Counted from the stretch's first letter, positions 24,237-32,321 are shown. The stretch: DNA of 38,427 nt from Lachnospiraceae bacterium (GCA_019422065.1 JAHZEA010000006.1:44709-83135); one strand, 5' to 3'. Notes: generated by a model from the sequence alone, not told the origin. Translations and numbers: made by a program.

Positions 24237-24701
24237 GTGGAACGCAAAAGACGTGGAATAAATTTATTTGATATAGTAATTATAGTTGTAATTTGTGCTG
24301 TTGGATTTGTAGGATACAAATATTTAAACAGAGAAAAAGTAATGGAAACAAAGACTATAAGGTATACATTTGAGTTTATAGATAACTATGAAGGTTTTTC
24401 TGAGTTAATACATGTAGGTGATGAAATAACAGATAATGTAAAGAACTATTATATGGGCAAGGTTGTAGAAGTTAAGTCTGAGCCTTACAAAAAACTTGTT
24501 GAAGACAAGTCAACAGGAACATATAAAGAGTCTGTTATGCCGGGTAAGGAAAGAGAGATAATAACTGTTGAGGCAAATGTAACAGAGAGTAATTCCGACC
24601 TTAAAGTTAACGGTTATTATACTGTAAAAGTAGGTCTTGAAGTATCCGCAAAGGGCAACGGTTATTCAGGCAAAGGTTATATTCTGGATATTGAAAGATA
24701 A
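24237..24701 (+). CDS. DUF4330-like membrane protein (first of pair)
   Basis: This 154-residue protein begins at GTG 24237. It has a short basic N-terminus, one membrane segment at about 10-27 (IVIIVVICAVGFVG) and an extracytoplasmic beta-rich domain. That domain shares its plan with the next gene: a YTFEF opening strand, a VGDEI segment, a GKVVEVKSEP strand, and an ITVEA strand near 100. I read it as a diverged DUF4330 paralogue. The family has no established function but often neighbours CsaB and glycosyltransferase genes in Clostridia. It lies 1 base after the GT4 gene. Confidence 0.72.
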   Translation: MERKRRGINLFDIVIIVVICAVGFVGYKYLNREKVMETKTIRYTFEFIDNYEGFSELIHVGDEITDNVKNYYMGKVVEVKSEPYKKLVEDKSTGTYKESVMPGKEREIITVEANVTESNSDLKVNGYYTVKVGLEVSAKGNGYSGKGYILDIER

Positions 24702-24713
24702 GGAGGCCCGGAA

Positions 24714-25205
24714 ATGAAATTTTTAGACAAAAAAGGAAAGCTTTTTGGTAAAATAAACATAATTGATTTCTGTGTAATTATAATTGTTATTATACTTATA
24801 GCAGGTGCTGTTTATAAGTTTAAGTTTATGGATAAAACAAGCAACAATGTAGCTATGCAGCCTATTACTTATACGGTTAAGGTTGAAAAGGTTCGTGATT
24901 ATGCCCTTAATAATATCGAAATAGGTGATACGCTTTTCGATAAAACAAGCGGCAATGCTATTGGCACAATTACTAATGTTGAAAGCGAACCAGCTACAGA
25001 TTATGTAATTATGAATGACGGAAGTATTGTAAAAGGCAGTGTTGAAAACCGTATTAATATTATTTTAACTGTAGAGGCTGAGGCTGTAGAAAATAGCTCA
25101 GGTTGCTATGTAAACAGAACTTATGAACTTCTTATGGGTACTCAGAAGAAATTTATGACTAAGTATTTTGAATGTGACGGTTATATAAACTCTATTCAAA
25201 AGTAA
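24714..25205 (+). CDS. DUF4330 family membrane protein (second of pair)
   Basis: This 163-residue protein has the usual DUF4330 opening: Asp-Lys-Lys-Gly-Lys-Leu-Phe-Gly-Lys-Ile-Asn, then a membrane segment at about 17-36. A beta-rich outer domain follows with YTVKVEKVRDYA, IEIGDTLFD, a GTITNVESEP strand and ILTVEAEAV. Those four segments line up with the upstream gene, suggesting tandem duplication. GGAGG sits 6 bases before ATG 24714. Function is unknown. The position between two glycosyltransferases in a polymer operon suggests a part in assembly or export at the membrane. Confidence 0.82.
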   Translation: MKFLDKKGKLFGKINIIDFCVIIIVIILIAGAVYKFKFMDKTSNNVAMQPITYTVKVEKVRDYALNNIEIGDTLFDKTSGNAIGTITNVESEPATDYVIMNDGSIVKGSVENRINIILTVEAEAVENSSGCYVNRTYELLMGTQKKFMTKYFECDGYINSIQK

Positions 25206-25218
25206 GGTGAGCTGAAAA

Positions 25219-27450
25219 ATGAAAAAGCGTTATTCAATATTAATGGCTTTAAATGGACTTGACATAGGCGGAGCCGAAACGCATGTTGTAGAGTTAAGTA
25301 AAGAGCTTACAAGGCTTGGCTTTAGGGTAGTTGTGGCTTCAAACGGTGGTGTATATGAAAAAGAACTATCTTTAAATAAAATAAAGCACTATAAAGTGCC
25401 TATGAATAAAAGAAGCCTGCCAAGAATGCTGAAGTCTTATTTCCTGCTTAAAAAAATAATACGTAAGGAAAAAATAGATATAGTACATGCCCATGCCAGA
25501 ATACCCGGTTTTTTGTGCGGTCTTTTGAAAAAGAAAATGCGGTTTACTTTTGTTTCAACGGCACATTGGGTTTTTGATACTCATGGCGGCCTTAAGTACC
25601 TTACAAACTGGGGCCAAAAAACTGTAGCTGTAAGCGATGATATTAAGAAATATCTTATTGATAACTACGGCGTAAAAGAAGAGAATATATTTGTTACAAT
25701 AAACGGCATTGATACTGAAAAGTTTTCGCCTCAGCAGGATTGTTCTGATATTATTAAGGAATTTGGTTTAAGTGAAAACGAAAACAGGCTGGTTTATGTA
25801 AGCCGTATGGACGAGGACAGAGCTTATGCCGCTAAGCTTATTATAAATATTGCCCAAAAGCTTGATAAAGCTATACCTAATTTAAGAATTATAATAACAG
25901 GCGGAGGCAATGTATTTGATGAGCTTAAAAGCCTTTCTGACGAAGTTAATCGTAAAATAGGCAGAAAATGCATAATAATGACAGGCGCAAGAACAGATAT
26001 TAATAAAATAGTATCTTGCGGCAAAGTATTTGTTGGTGTAAGCCGTGCTGCATTAGAGGCTATGGCTGCTGAAAAGCCTGTTATACTTGCTGGAAACGAA
26101 GGATACATTGGTCTTTTTAACAAAGAAAGTTTTGAAAGAGCAGTTGACAATAATTTCTGCTGCCGTGGCTGCGAAATGTCTACAGAGGAGAGCTTATACA
26201 GAGATATTGTTTATACATTCAATGATATAGACGATGATGAAAGAAAGCGCCTTGGCGAGTACGGCAGAGAAGTTATATTTAAGTATTATTCAGTTAATAA
26301 AATGGCTAACGACTGCATAGATGCTTATAAAGCGGCTTTAGCCGAAAAGAAACAGAGAAAATACAAAGTCCTTATGAGTGGTTATTACGGTTTTAGTAAT
26401 GCCGGGGATGATGCCATTTTAATTTCAATATATTCCAATATAATGAAGTCTGGAAGGAATATAGAGGTTACAGTTCTTGCCAATAAACCTGAGCAGACTG
26501 CTGAAAAATACGGTGTGAACGTTACGTACAGGTATAACGTATTTAAAGTGGCTATGGATATTTTAAATTGTGATTTACTTATAAGCGGCGGCGGAAGTCT
26601 GCTTCAGGATAGAACAAGCACACGTTCTTTAATCTATTATCTTTCTATTATTAAAATGGCTAAAATGTTCCATAAAAAGGTTATGCTTTACGCCAACGGA
26701 ATAGGCCCTGTTGAAAAAGAGCGCAATAGACACCTTGTAAAAAGGGTTGTAAGCCGTGCTGACTTTATTACTTTAAGGGAAGAAAACTCCCTTGAGGAGT
26801 TAAGAAAAATAGGTGTTAAAAATAAGAATGCACTAGTTACAGCTGACCCTGTATTTTCAATGGAAAGTGTAAGCCATGAAGAAGCTGAAAAGGCCTTTTT
26901 AAGCTCAGGTGTACCTATTGATAAACCTATAATAGGTGTATCTGTGAGAAACTGGAAGGACATAGACCCATTTTTAAAAGACATGGCAGCTTTTTGTGAC
27001 AGAATATATAATGAATTGGGCAGAAACATTGTTTTTATACCTATGCAGATGCCTTATGACGCTTCTGTAAGTGAAAAAGTAAGAAGAATGATGAAGTGTC
27101 CATCATACATGCTTTCTGTTAACTGCACACCAAAAGAAATTATGGGCGCTATAGGCTTAATGGAAGCGGTTGTTAGCATGAGACTTCATACTTTAATATT
27201 TGCCGCTAATAGGGCTGTACCTATGCTTGGTTTTATATACGACCCTAAAATTGAGTATTATCTTAATTTGTTTAAAATGCCTTCCGGCGGAGATATGAAA
27301 AATTATGACATGGATAAAGCATTTAACAGCTTAAAAGAGCTTATAAACAACAGACAGCAGTACAGTGACAGTTTAAAAGAAATATCGGATGTTATGAAAA
27401 AGCGTTCAGAGGATAATGTTAGATATCTTCTTAAACTACTTGATAGATAA
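25219..27450 (+). CDS. Fused GT4 glycosyltransferase and CsaB-type pyruvyl transferase
   Basis: This 743-residue protein joins two enzymes. Residues 1 to about 375 are a GT4 glycosyltransferase (GLDIGGAETHVVELSKEL, VHAHARIPGFLCG, VYVSRMDEDRA, IIITGGG, and AALEAMAAEKPVILAGNEG). Residues about 381-743 are a polysaccharide pyruvyl transferase of the CsaB family, with SGYYGFSNAGDDAIL, LISGGGSLLQD, ANGIGPV, RADFITLREENSL and MRLHTLIFAANRAVP. CsaB adds ketal pyruvate from PEP to the wall polysaccharide that anchors S-layer-homology (SLH) proteins. The usual CsaB is a separate protein of about 370 residues. There is no stop or frameshift at the junction (around 26340-26361), only a charged linker. 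The fusion suggests that one sugar is added and pyruvylated in a coupled way. Confidence 0.88.
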   Translation: MKKRYSILMALNGLDIGGAETHVVELSKELTRLGFRVVVASNGGVYEKELSLNKIKHYKVPMNKRSLPRMLKSYFLLKKIIRKEKIDIVHAHARIPGFLCGLLKKKMRFTFVSTAHWVFDTHGGLKYLTNWGQKTVAVSDDIKKYLIDNYGVKEENIFVTINGIDTEKFSPQQDCSDIIKEFGLSENENRLVYVSRMDEDRAYAAKLIINIAQKLDKAIPNLRIIITGGGNVFDELKSLSDEVNRKIGRKCIIMTGARTDINKIVSCGKVFVGVSRAALEAMAAEKPVILAGNEGYIGLFNKESFERAVDNNFCCRGCEMSTEESLYRDIVYTFNDIDDDERKRLGEYGREVIFKYYSVNKMANDCIDAYKAALAEKKQRKYKVLMSGYYGFSNAGDDAILISIYSNIMKSGRNIEVTVLANKPEQTAEKYGVNVTYRYNVFKVAMDILNCDLLISGGGSLLQDRTSTRSLIYYLSIIKMAKMFHKKVMLYANGIGPVEKERNRHLVKRVVSRADFITLREENSLEELRKIGVKNKNALVTADPVFSMESVSHEEAEKAFLSSGVPIDKPIIGVSVRNWKDIDPFLKDMAAFCDRIYNELGRNIVFIPMQMPYDASVSEKVRRMMKCPSYMLSVNCTPKEIMGAIGLMEAVVSMRLHTLIFAANRAVPMLGFIYDPKIEYYLNLFKMPSGGDMKNYDMDKAFNSLKELINNRQQYSDSLKEISDVMKKRSEDNVRYLLKLLDR

Positions 27451-27470
27451 AAGGCAGGGTTGGTGTATTT

Positions 27471-28202
27471 ATGAATGATGTAGTAAAAATTATGAATGTA
27501 CCTTTTGATACTTCTGGAATGAATGGTGCGGTAAAAAAAATAATGGGTTATTTTGAAGACGGCGGAGAACACATTATATGTACGCCAAATCCTGAGATAG
27601 TAATGGAAGCACAAAAAGACAAAACTCTTTTTGGTATACTCCTTGCCGCAGATTTAGTAGTTCCTGACGGAGTAGGCATTGTATGGGCGTCTAAGTTTTC
27701 AAAAAATAAGCTTAAAGAGCGTGTTTCAGGCTATGACTTATGCATTAAGCTTTTTGAAAAAATGAAGGATACTGATAAAACAGTTTATTTCTTTGGTGGA
27801 AGCCCTGGCGTTGCTGCCGAAGCCGCTAAAAAAATGATGGCAAAGTATAAAGGTTTGAAAGTTGTAGGCTACAGAAACGGTTATTTTTCGCCTAAAGACG
27901 AAAGTCAAATTTTAGCAGATATACGAAATGCCTCACCGGATTTGCTGTTAGTAGGTTTAGGCTCACCTAAACAGGAAAAATGGATATACGATAACCTTAG
28001 GTTTACATGTGCCAAAGCCGCCATTGGAGTTGGCGGAAGCTTTGATGTAATGGCCGGCAATATTAAAAGAGCGCCTAAGATATACAGAAAGTTTGGCCTT
28101 GAATGGCTTTACAGACTTATAAAACAGCCTTCAAGATTTAAAAGAATGATGAAATTACCTGAATTTGCCATTCTTATTATTCTAAAAAGGAACGTAAAAT
28201 AA
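27471..28202 (+). CDS. tagA: TagA/WecG/CpsF family N-acetylmannosaminyltransferase-type enzyme
   Basis: This 243-residue GT26 enzyme adds the second sugar, usually ManNAc, onto undecaprenyl-diphosphate-GlcNAc, the committed step of a wall polymer linkage unit. Visible motifs are TPNPEIVMEA (about 38-47), VPDGVGIVWA with the probable catalytic base Asp66, FFGGSPGVA, VGLGSPKQEKWI (about 161-172) and GVGGSFDVMAG, followed by a basic C-terminal helix region for membrane binding. The precise sugar and acceptor are inferred from the family. It is the last gene of the operon; an exceptionally strong terminator follows within 10 bases. Its ribosome binding site is weak. Confidence 0.9.
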   Translation: MNDVVKIMNVPFDTSGMNGAVKKIMGYFEDGGEHIICTPNPEIVMEAQKDKTLFGILLAADLVVPDGVGIVWASKFSKNKLKERVSGYDLCIKLFEKMKDTDKTVYFFGGSPGVAAEAAKKMMAKYKGLKVVGYRNGYFSPKDESQILADIRNASPDLLLVGLGSPKQEKWIYDNLRFTCAKAAIGVGGSFDVMAGNIKRAPKIYRKFGLEWLYRLIKQPSRFKRMMKLPEFAILIILKRNVK

Positions 28203-28208
28203 AATCGG

Positions 28209-28262
28209 GGGATGCTGTATTGGTTTTAATAAAAAACCAAACGGCGTCCCTTTTATTTTATT
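28209..28262 (+). terminator. Strong terminator after tagA
   Basis: GGGATGCTGT (28209-28218) pairs with ACGGCGTCCC (28241-28250) with two G-U wobbles. The stem continues as TTGGTTTT (28220-28227) with AAAACCAA (28233-28240), closed by a 5-base loop, with only one bulged A. A TTTTATTTTATTT tail follows. It marks the end of the surface-polymer operon. Confidence 0.9.
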
Positions 28263-28283
28263 TATCAAAAGGGGCTGAGTTTT

Positions 28284-29126
28284 ATGAATACAAATAAAAA
28301 GTATAATTTTTTAATGCTTGCCGCCGGCATATTTTCAATTGCCGTATCAGTAATAGTATTTTTTGAGCCAAACAACATAGTTGTAGGCGGATTTTCAGGT
28401 TTAGGCATTATAATAAACCGTTCATTTGGAATACCGGTGTGGCTATCTAATATAATTTTAAATATACCGCTTTTTATGGTTGGTTTTAAAATAATGGGCA
28501 GAAATTATATATTAAAAAGCGCTGTTTGTGCTGTTGGCCTTTCTGCGGCATTTAATATAGCTGCTTTACTGCCTGAATTTAAAGGCGATATTATGCTTAT
28601 ATTGGTTTATGGAGCGGTATTTGATGGTTTTGGAACAGGCTTGGTTTTAAGAAGTGTATCAAGCACAGGCGGAGTAGACCTTTTAGCTTCTATAGTGCAT
28701 AATAAAAAGCCGTATTTATCTATTTCAGCTGTCATATTTATTATTAATTCAGTAATTATATTAATGGGCTTATTTGTTTTTGGTGCTCAAAAAGCTCTTT
28801 ATGCTGTTATTTCGGCTTTTATATCAGGCAAAATAGCAGGTGTAGTGCTTGACGGGCTTTCATTTTCTAAGGCAGCTGTTATTATATCCGAAAAAAGTGA
28901 AGAGATAGCCGAGAGCCTAATGCACAATATAGAGCGCGGAGTTACAGCTTTTAAGGCAAACGGTATGTATACGGGTAAAGAGAAAAATGTATTGCTTTGC
29001 GTATTTGGTCACAAAGAAACATCTATTGTTAAAGACATTGTACGTGGTATAGACTCAAATGCTTTTGTAATTGTAACAGATGTTAAAGAAGTAGTGGGTG
29101 AAGGCTTTAAAGAAATTAAGCATTAA
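28284..29126 (+). CDS. YitT family membrane protein
   Basis: This 280-residue protein has five or six hydrophobic segments (about 8-200), with the family pattern FEPNNIVVGGFSGLGIII and GLVLRSVSSTGGVDLLA (YitT/DUF161). A cytoplasmic DUF2179 domain lies at about 210-275 (ERGVTAFKANGMYTGKEKNVLLCV and ITDVKEV-like end). YitT proteins are common and often multi-copy in Firmicutes; their transport role is not established. The gene stands alone between the strong terminator at 28209 and a 365-base gap. It uses an AAGGGG box before ATG 28284. Confidence 0.9.
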   Translation: MNTNKKYNFLMLAAGIFSIAVSVIVFFEPNNIVVGGFSGLGIIINRSFGIPVWLSNIILNIPLFMVGFKIMGRNYILKSAVCAVGLSAAFNIAALLPEFKGDIMLILVYGAVFDGFGTGLVLRSVSSTGGVDLLASIVHNKKPYLSISAVIFIINSVIILMGLFVFGAQKALYAVISAFISGKIAGVVLDGLSFSKAAVIISEKSEEIAESLMHNIERGVTAFKANGMYTGKEKNVLLCVFGHKETSIVKDIVRGIDSNAFVIVTDVKEVVGEGFKEIKH

Positions 29127-29291
29127 AAGTGATTGGTAATTTTTTTATATGTTAAATTGCCGGTGATTATTAATGTCACATACTATTTGAACAATTAAAG
29201 AAGTCGATTTTTAGAGAAAAAAATATTAATTTTAAAATTTCTGAAAAAAATGTCTTTTTTTTATAGATTATTTTTAAAGTTTTTGGTATTA

Positions 29292-29300
29292 TGTTATAAA
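29292..29300 (+). promoter_or_regulatory. Possible extended -10 promoter, distal
   Basis: TG (29292-29293), one base, TATAAA (29295-29300). It would give a leader of about 185 bases containing both inverted repeats. The -35 region is weak. Confidence 0.35.
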
Positions 29301-29382
29301 GCAGTGTGGAAATATGGTTAAATTGGCTAAAGTGATTTTTTTAGGATGTGGTTTTACATTAATTGTTAAATTTTCACAAAGA

Positions 29383-29404
29383 TGTTTCTGATTTGTTAGA
29401 AACA
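29383..29404 (+). repeat. 7-bp inverted repeat in the regulator leader
   Basis: TGTTTCT (29383-29389) and AGAAACA (29398-29404) are exact inverted copies with an 8-base spacer. There is no T-run after it, so an operator or leader stem is more likely than a terminator. Confidence 0.5.
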
Positions 29405-29429
29405 GAGGTAGGCTTAAACAGTATGCCTA

Positions 29430-29438
29430 TGGTATAAG
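29430..29438 (+). promoter_or_regulatory. Possible extended -10 promoter, proximal
   Basis: TG (29430-29431), one base, TATAAG (29433-29438), with start near 29445 and a leader of about 47 bases. The inverted repeats would then lie upstream of or over the promoter, a suitable place for a regulator site. Confidence 0.35.
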
Positions 29439-29491
29439 TGTGAATTGCCATTAAGTGTGTGTATGCTAAAAATAAGGACGGGGTGAAATTT

Positions 29492-30583
29492 ATGATTTCA
29501 AATCAAATTTTACAAAGCACTATTGACGGACTCAAAAATATTACAAGAAAGGATTTAAGCGTTATTGAAAAAGAAGGGAAGGTTATTGCCACAACAGAAG
29601 AAGAAATGGCAGGCGAACAGCTGGACGGAATAAATGATTTTGTAGGCTCAGCTGCTGAAAGCCAGATGGTTTCAGGCTACCAGTACTTTAAGGTATATGA
29701 TAATGGTGTGCCTGAGTATGTTGTTCAGGTAAAGGGCGATGATGAGGAGAGCTACCGTATAGGTAAAATTACCACATTCCAAATTCAAAGTCTCCTTGTG
29801 GCTTATAAAGAAAGATATGACAAAGACAATTTTATCAAAAACCTTCTTCTTGATAATCTGCTTTTAGTAGATATTTACAGCAGAGCTAAAAAGCTCCATA
29901 TTGAAAACAATGTAAGAAGAATAGTTTTCCTTATTGAAACAAATATTGACAAAGAGATGAATATTGTTGAAATGGTAAGGAATATTTTCCCTGCTAAAAC
30001 AAAGGATTTTGTAACAGCTGTTGACGAGCATTGTATAATACTTGTTAAGGAAATTCGTGAAAAAGAAGTAACTGAAGAAATAATGAAAACAGCTAAAACA
30101 ATTTCCGATACCATAAGCGCCGAAACAGGCAGTAAAGTATTTATTTCTATAGGTACTGCTGTAAACGACCTTAAAGATGTATCTCGTTCATATAAAGAGG
30201 CTAAAATGGCTCTTGAGGTAGGACGTATATTTGATTCTGAAAAGAATATTGTTAACTATGAGCAGCTGGGAATTGGCAGACTTATTTATCAGCTTCCGCT
30301 TCCACTTTGCAAAATGTTTATTAGAGAAGTCCTTCATGGCCTTACTATAGACGATTTTGATGAGGAAACACTTACTACAGTTGGCAAGTTCTTCGAAAAT
30401 AATCTTAACGTTTCCGAAACATCAAGACAGCTTTATATCCATAGAAATACACTTGTTTACAGACTTGACAAGCTTCAGAAAATGACAGGCCTTGATTTAA
30501 GGAATTTTGATGACGCCATTATATTCAAAATTACGCTTATGGTAAGCAGATATATGCTTTTTATGGAAAAAATGTCTTATTAA
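29492..30583 (+). CDS. CdaR/PucR-type helix-turn-helix regulator
   Basis: With ATG 29492 (GGGGTG at 29480-29485), the protein has 363 residues. The N-terminal 130 residues resemble the sugar-diacid-recognition domain of CdaR (ISNQILQSTIDGLKNI, then SVIEKEGKVIATT). A middle region at about 140-250 resembles the GGDEF-like part of these proteins. The C-terminal PucR helix-turn-helix lies at about 295-355, with NVSETSRQLYIHRNTLVYRLDKL. The true ligand is unknown; the diacid name is a family label only. It lies 31 bases before ftsE with no terminator between, so it is probably cotranscribed with ftsEX. An earlier GTG at 29459 is in frame but lacks a good ribosome binding site. Confidence 0.85.
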   Translation: MISNQILQSTIDGLKNITRKDLSVIEKEGKVIATTEEEMAGEQLDGINDFVGSAAESQMVSGYQYFKVYDNGVPEYVVQVKGDDEESYRIGKITTFQIQSLLVAYKERYDKDNFIKNLLLDNLLLVDIYSRAKKLHIENNVRRIVFLIETNIDKEMNIVEMVRNIFPAKTKDFVTAVDEHCIILVKEIREKEVTEEIMKTAKTISDTISAETGSKVFISIGTAVNDLKDVSRSYKEAKMALEVGRIFDSEKNIVNYEQLGIGRLIYQLPLPLCKMFIREVLHGLTIDDFDEETLTTVGKFFENNLNVSETSRQLYIHRNTLVYRLDKLQKMTGLDLRNFDDAIIFKITLMVSRYMLFMEKMSY

Positions 30584-30614
30584 GCTTTTTGTAAGACAAG
30601 AAAGGGAGTATTAA

Positions 30615-31301
30615 ATGATTACCATTAATAACGTGTCAAAGGTTTACCCCAATGGCTCGCAAGCGGTAAAAAATATATCCTTGCAGATTGAAAAAGGCGA
30701 GTTTGTATTTATTATCGGTTCCAGCGGTTCTGGTAAATCAACTCTTATTAAAATGCTGATGAAAGAGCTGGACCCTTCCAGCGGAGAAATAATAATTAAC
30801 GGCATAAACACAACTAAAATGAACAGAAGCCAGATTCCATACTTAAGAAGGAACCTTGGTATAGTGTTTCAGGATTTTAGGCTTTTGCCTAAAAAAACGG
30901 TTTATGAAAACGTGGCTTTTGCAATGCGTGTTACAGAGGCATCTTCAAGGCATATAGCAAGAAATGTACCTACAGTACTTTCTCTTGTAGGCCTTCAGAA
31001 TAAGTCAAGGGCATATCCTAATGAGCTTTCAGGCGGTGAGCAGCAAAGGACAGCTCTTGCAAGGGCTATAGTTAATAACCCGCCTATACTTATTGCGGAC
31101 GAGCCTACAGGTAACCTTGACCCTGAAACAGCTTGGGATATTATGTATTTGCTTGATGAAATTAACAAAAGAGGCACAACTGTTGTTGTAGCTACTCATG
31201 CCAGCGATATTGTGGATGAAATGCAAAAAAGGGTTGTTATGCTTAATCATGGAAATATCGTAAGAGATGTGGAAAGAGGTGGATATTTCGATGAAGCTTA
31301 G
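30615..31301 (+). CDS. ftsE: Cell division ATP-binding protein FtsE
   Basis: FtsE is the ABC ATPase that with FtsX controls peptidoglycan hydrolases at the septum or side wall. The 228-residue protein has Walker A GSSGSGKST (about 35-43), the Q-loop in VFQDFRLLP, the signature LSGGEQQR (about 137-144), Walker B LIADEPTG (about 158-165) and the switch His in ATHA. It differs from generic export ABC proteins by the close pairing with ftsX, whose start codon lies inside its 3' end. Confidence 0.97.
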   Translation: MITINNVSKVYPNGSQAVKNISLQIEKGEFVFIIGSSGSGKSTLIKMLMKELDPSSGEIIINGINTTKMNRSQIPYLRRNLGIVFQDFRLLPKKTVYENVAFAMRVTEASSRHIARNVPTVLSLVGLQNKSRAYPNELSGGEQQRTALARAIVNNPPILIADEPTGNLDPETAWDIMYLLDEINKRGTTVVVATHASDIVDEMQKRVVMLNHGNIVRDVERGGYFDEA

Positions 31302-32190
31302 TTCGGTTAAGTATTACATACACGAAGGCATTTCGGGTTTGTTAAGAAACAGTCTTATGACTGTGGCCTCAATAGCAACGGTTGCCGCCTGTATTTTTAT
31401 AGTTACTGTTTCATGCTGTGTTATAGGCAATCTTCATGCTATGCTTAAACAGCTTGAAAGCGATATAGGCATTGTTGTTTTCCTTGACGATGACGCTGAC
31501 TCGGATTTAATTAATAAAGTAAGTGATGAACTTAATAAAATTGACCATATTACGCTTGTAACGTATATATCGCCGCAGGAAGCTCTTGACGGGCTAAAGG
31601 AAGAATGGGATGCTGATGATATTTTAAGTGGTTTTGACGGCGAAAATAATCCGCTTCCACATTCGTTTGAGGTTTCTATTGACAGTATAGAAAATCAGGC
31701 TGATATTCTTGATGCTATAAACAAGATAGACGGCATTAGAAATGTTAAAAACGCTCAGGCGGCTACAGATGTACTTCTTAAACTTAATAAAGTTATAAGT
31801 ATTGTAGGTGTGCTTGGTATTGCCATACTTGGCATTATATCCGTAGTTATAATTACCAATACTATTAAAATTTCTGTTTATAACAGAAGAACTGAAATTA
31901 ATATTATGAAGTATGTAGGCGCAACTGACTGGTTCATACGCTGGCCGTTTGTTGTGGAAGGGATTGTAATAGGTATTGTTGGAGCGGCAATTCCGCTTAT
32001 AATATCTTGGCCGCTTTACAGCAAATGTGTATCATTGGCATACGAGCATTTTTCTATACTTACAAACATAGCCTCATTCCTTGGAAGCTATGAGATATTC
32101 TCTAAGATTGTTCCTTTAGGACTTGCGGCAGGTATTGCTTTAGGTGTTTTAGGCAGTGTTACTTCTATACGTAAACATCTTAAAGTTTAA
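31291..32190 (+). CDS. ftsX: Cell division permease-like protein FtsX
   Basis: FtsX is the four-helix membrane partner of FtsE. With ATG 31291 (GAGGTGG at 31276-31282) it has 299 residues and overlaps ftsE by 11 bases. An N-terminal membrane segment is at about 20-44, followed by the extracytoplasmic domain at about 50-160 (DSDLINKVSDEL, YISPQEALDGLKEEW). Three more segments follow from about 165, with the NRRTEINIMKYVGATDWFIRWPF loop between them. Length and topology are as expected. The wall hydrolase gene (PcsB, CwlO or EnvC-like) that often accompanies ftsX is not here; a terminator and ctpA follow. Confidence 0.95.
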   Translation: MKLSSVKYYIHEGISGLLRNSLMTVASIATVAACIFIVTVSCCVIGNLHAMLKQLESDIGIVVFLDDDADSDLINKVSDELNKIDHITLVTYISPQEALDGLKEEWDADDILSGFDGENNPLPHSFEVSIDSIENQADILDAINKIDGIRNVKNAQAATDVLLKLNKVISIVGVLGIAILGIISVVIITNTIKISVYNRRTEINIMKYVGATDWFIRWPFVVEGIVIGIVGAAIPLIISWPLYSKCVSLAYEHFSILTNIASFLGSYEIFSKIVPLGLAAGIALGVLGSVTSIRKHLKV

Positions 32191-32226
32191 TAGTATTTTG
32201 TTTTGAATAGGGATTTATTGTTGGTA

Positions 32227-32260
32227 AAAGGGGCGTAATGTTATTATGCCCCTTTATTTA
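32227..32260 (+). terminator. Terminator after ftsX
   Basis: AAAGGGGCGTAAT (32227-32239) pairs with ATTATGCCCCTTT (32243-32255) with one G-U wobble and a 3-base loop, followed by ATTTA. Confidence 0.85.
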
Positions 32261-32321
32261 GTAATAAATTACATGCACATAAAATATAAATTAGTTATCA
32301 ATGATTAAGGAGCTATTTAAA

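Larger units (their letters stand above)
29127..29491 (+). other. Long A/T-rich gap upstream of the ftsEX regulator
   Basis: This 365-base region has no credible reading frame with a ribosome binding site. It holds two extended -10-like elements (29292-29300 and 29430-29438), a perfect 7-bp inverted repeat (29383-29404) and a 5-bp one (29409-29413 with 29425-29429). I see no known riboswitch signature and no clear terminator after yitT. Confidence 0.6.

Noticed and set aside
23117..27450. Possible split of the GT4-CsaB reading frame by a frameshift
   Set aside because: The frame is continuous from 25219 to 27450, and both domains are complete with a plausible linker.
29301..29491. A known riboswitch (c-di-GMP, SAM, purine, preQ1 or c-di-AMP type) in the regulator leader
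   Set aside because: None of the conserved core sequences of these classes can be found by eye; only simple inverted repeats are present.
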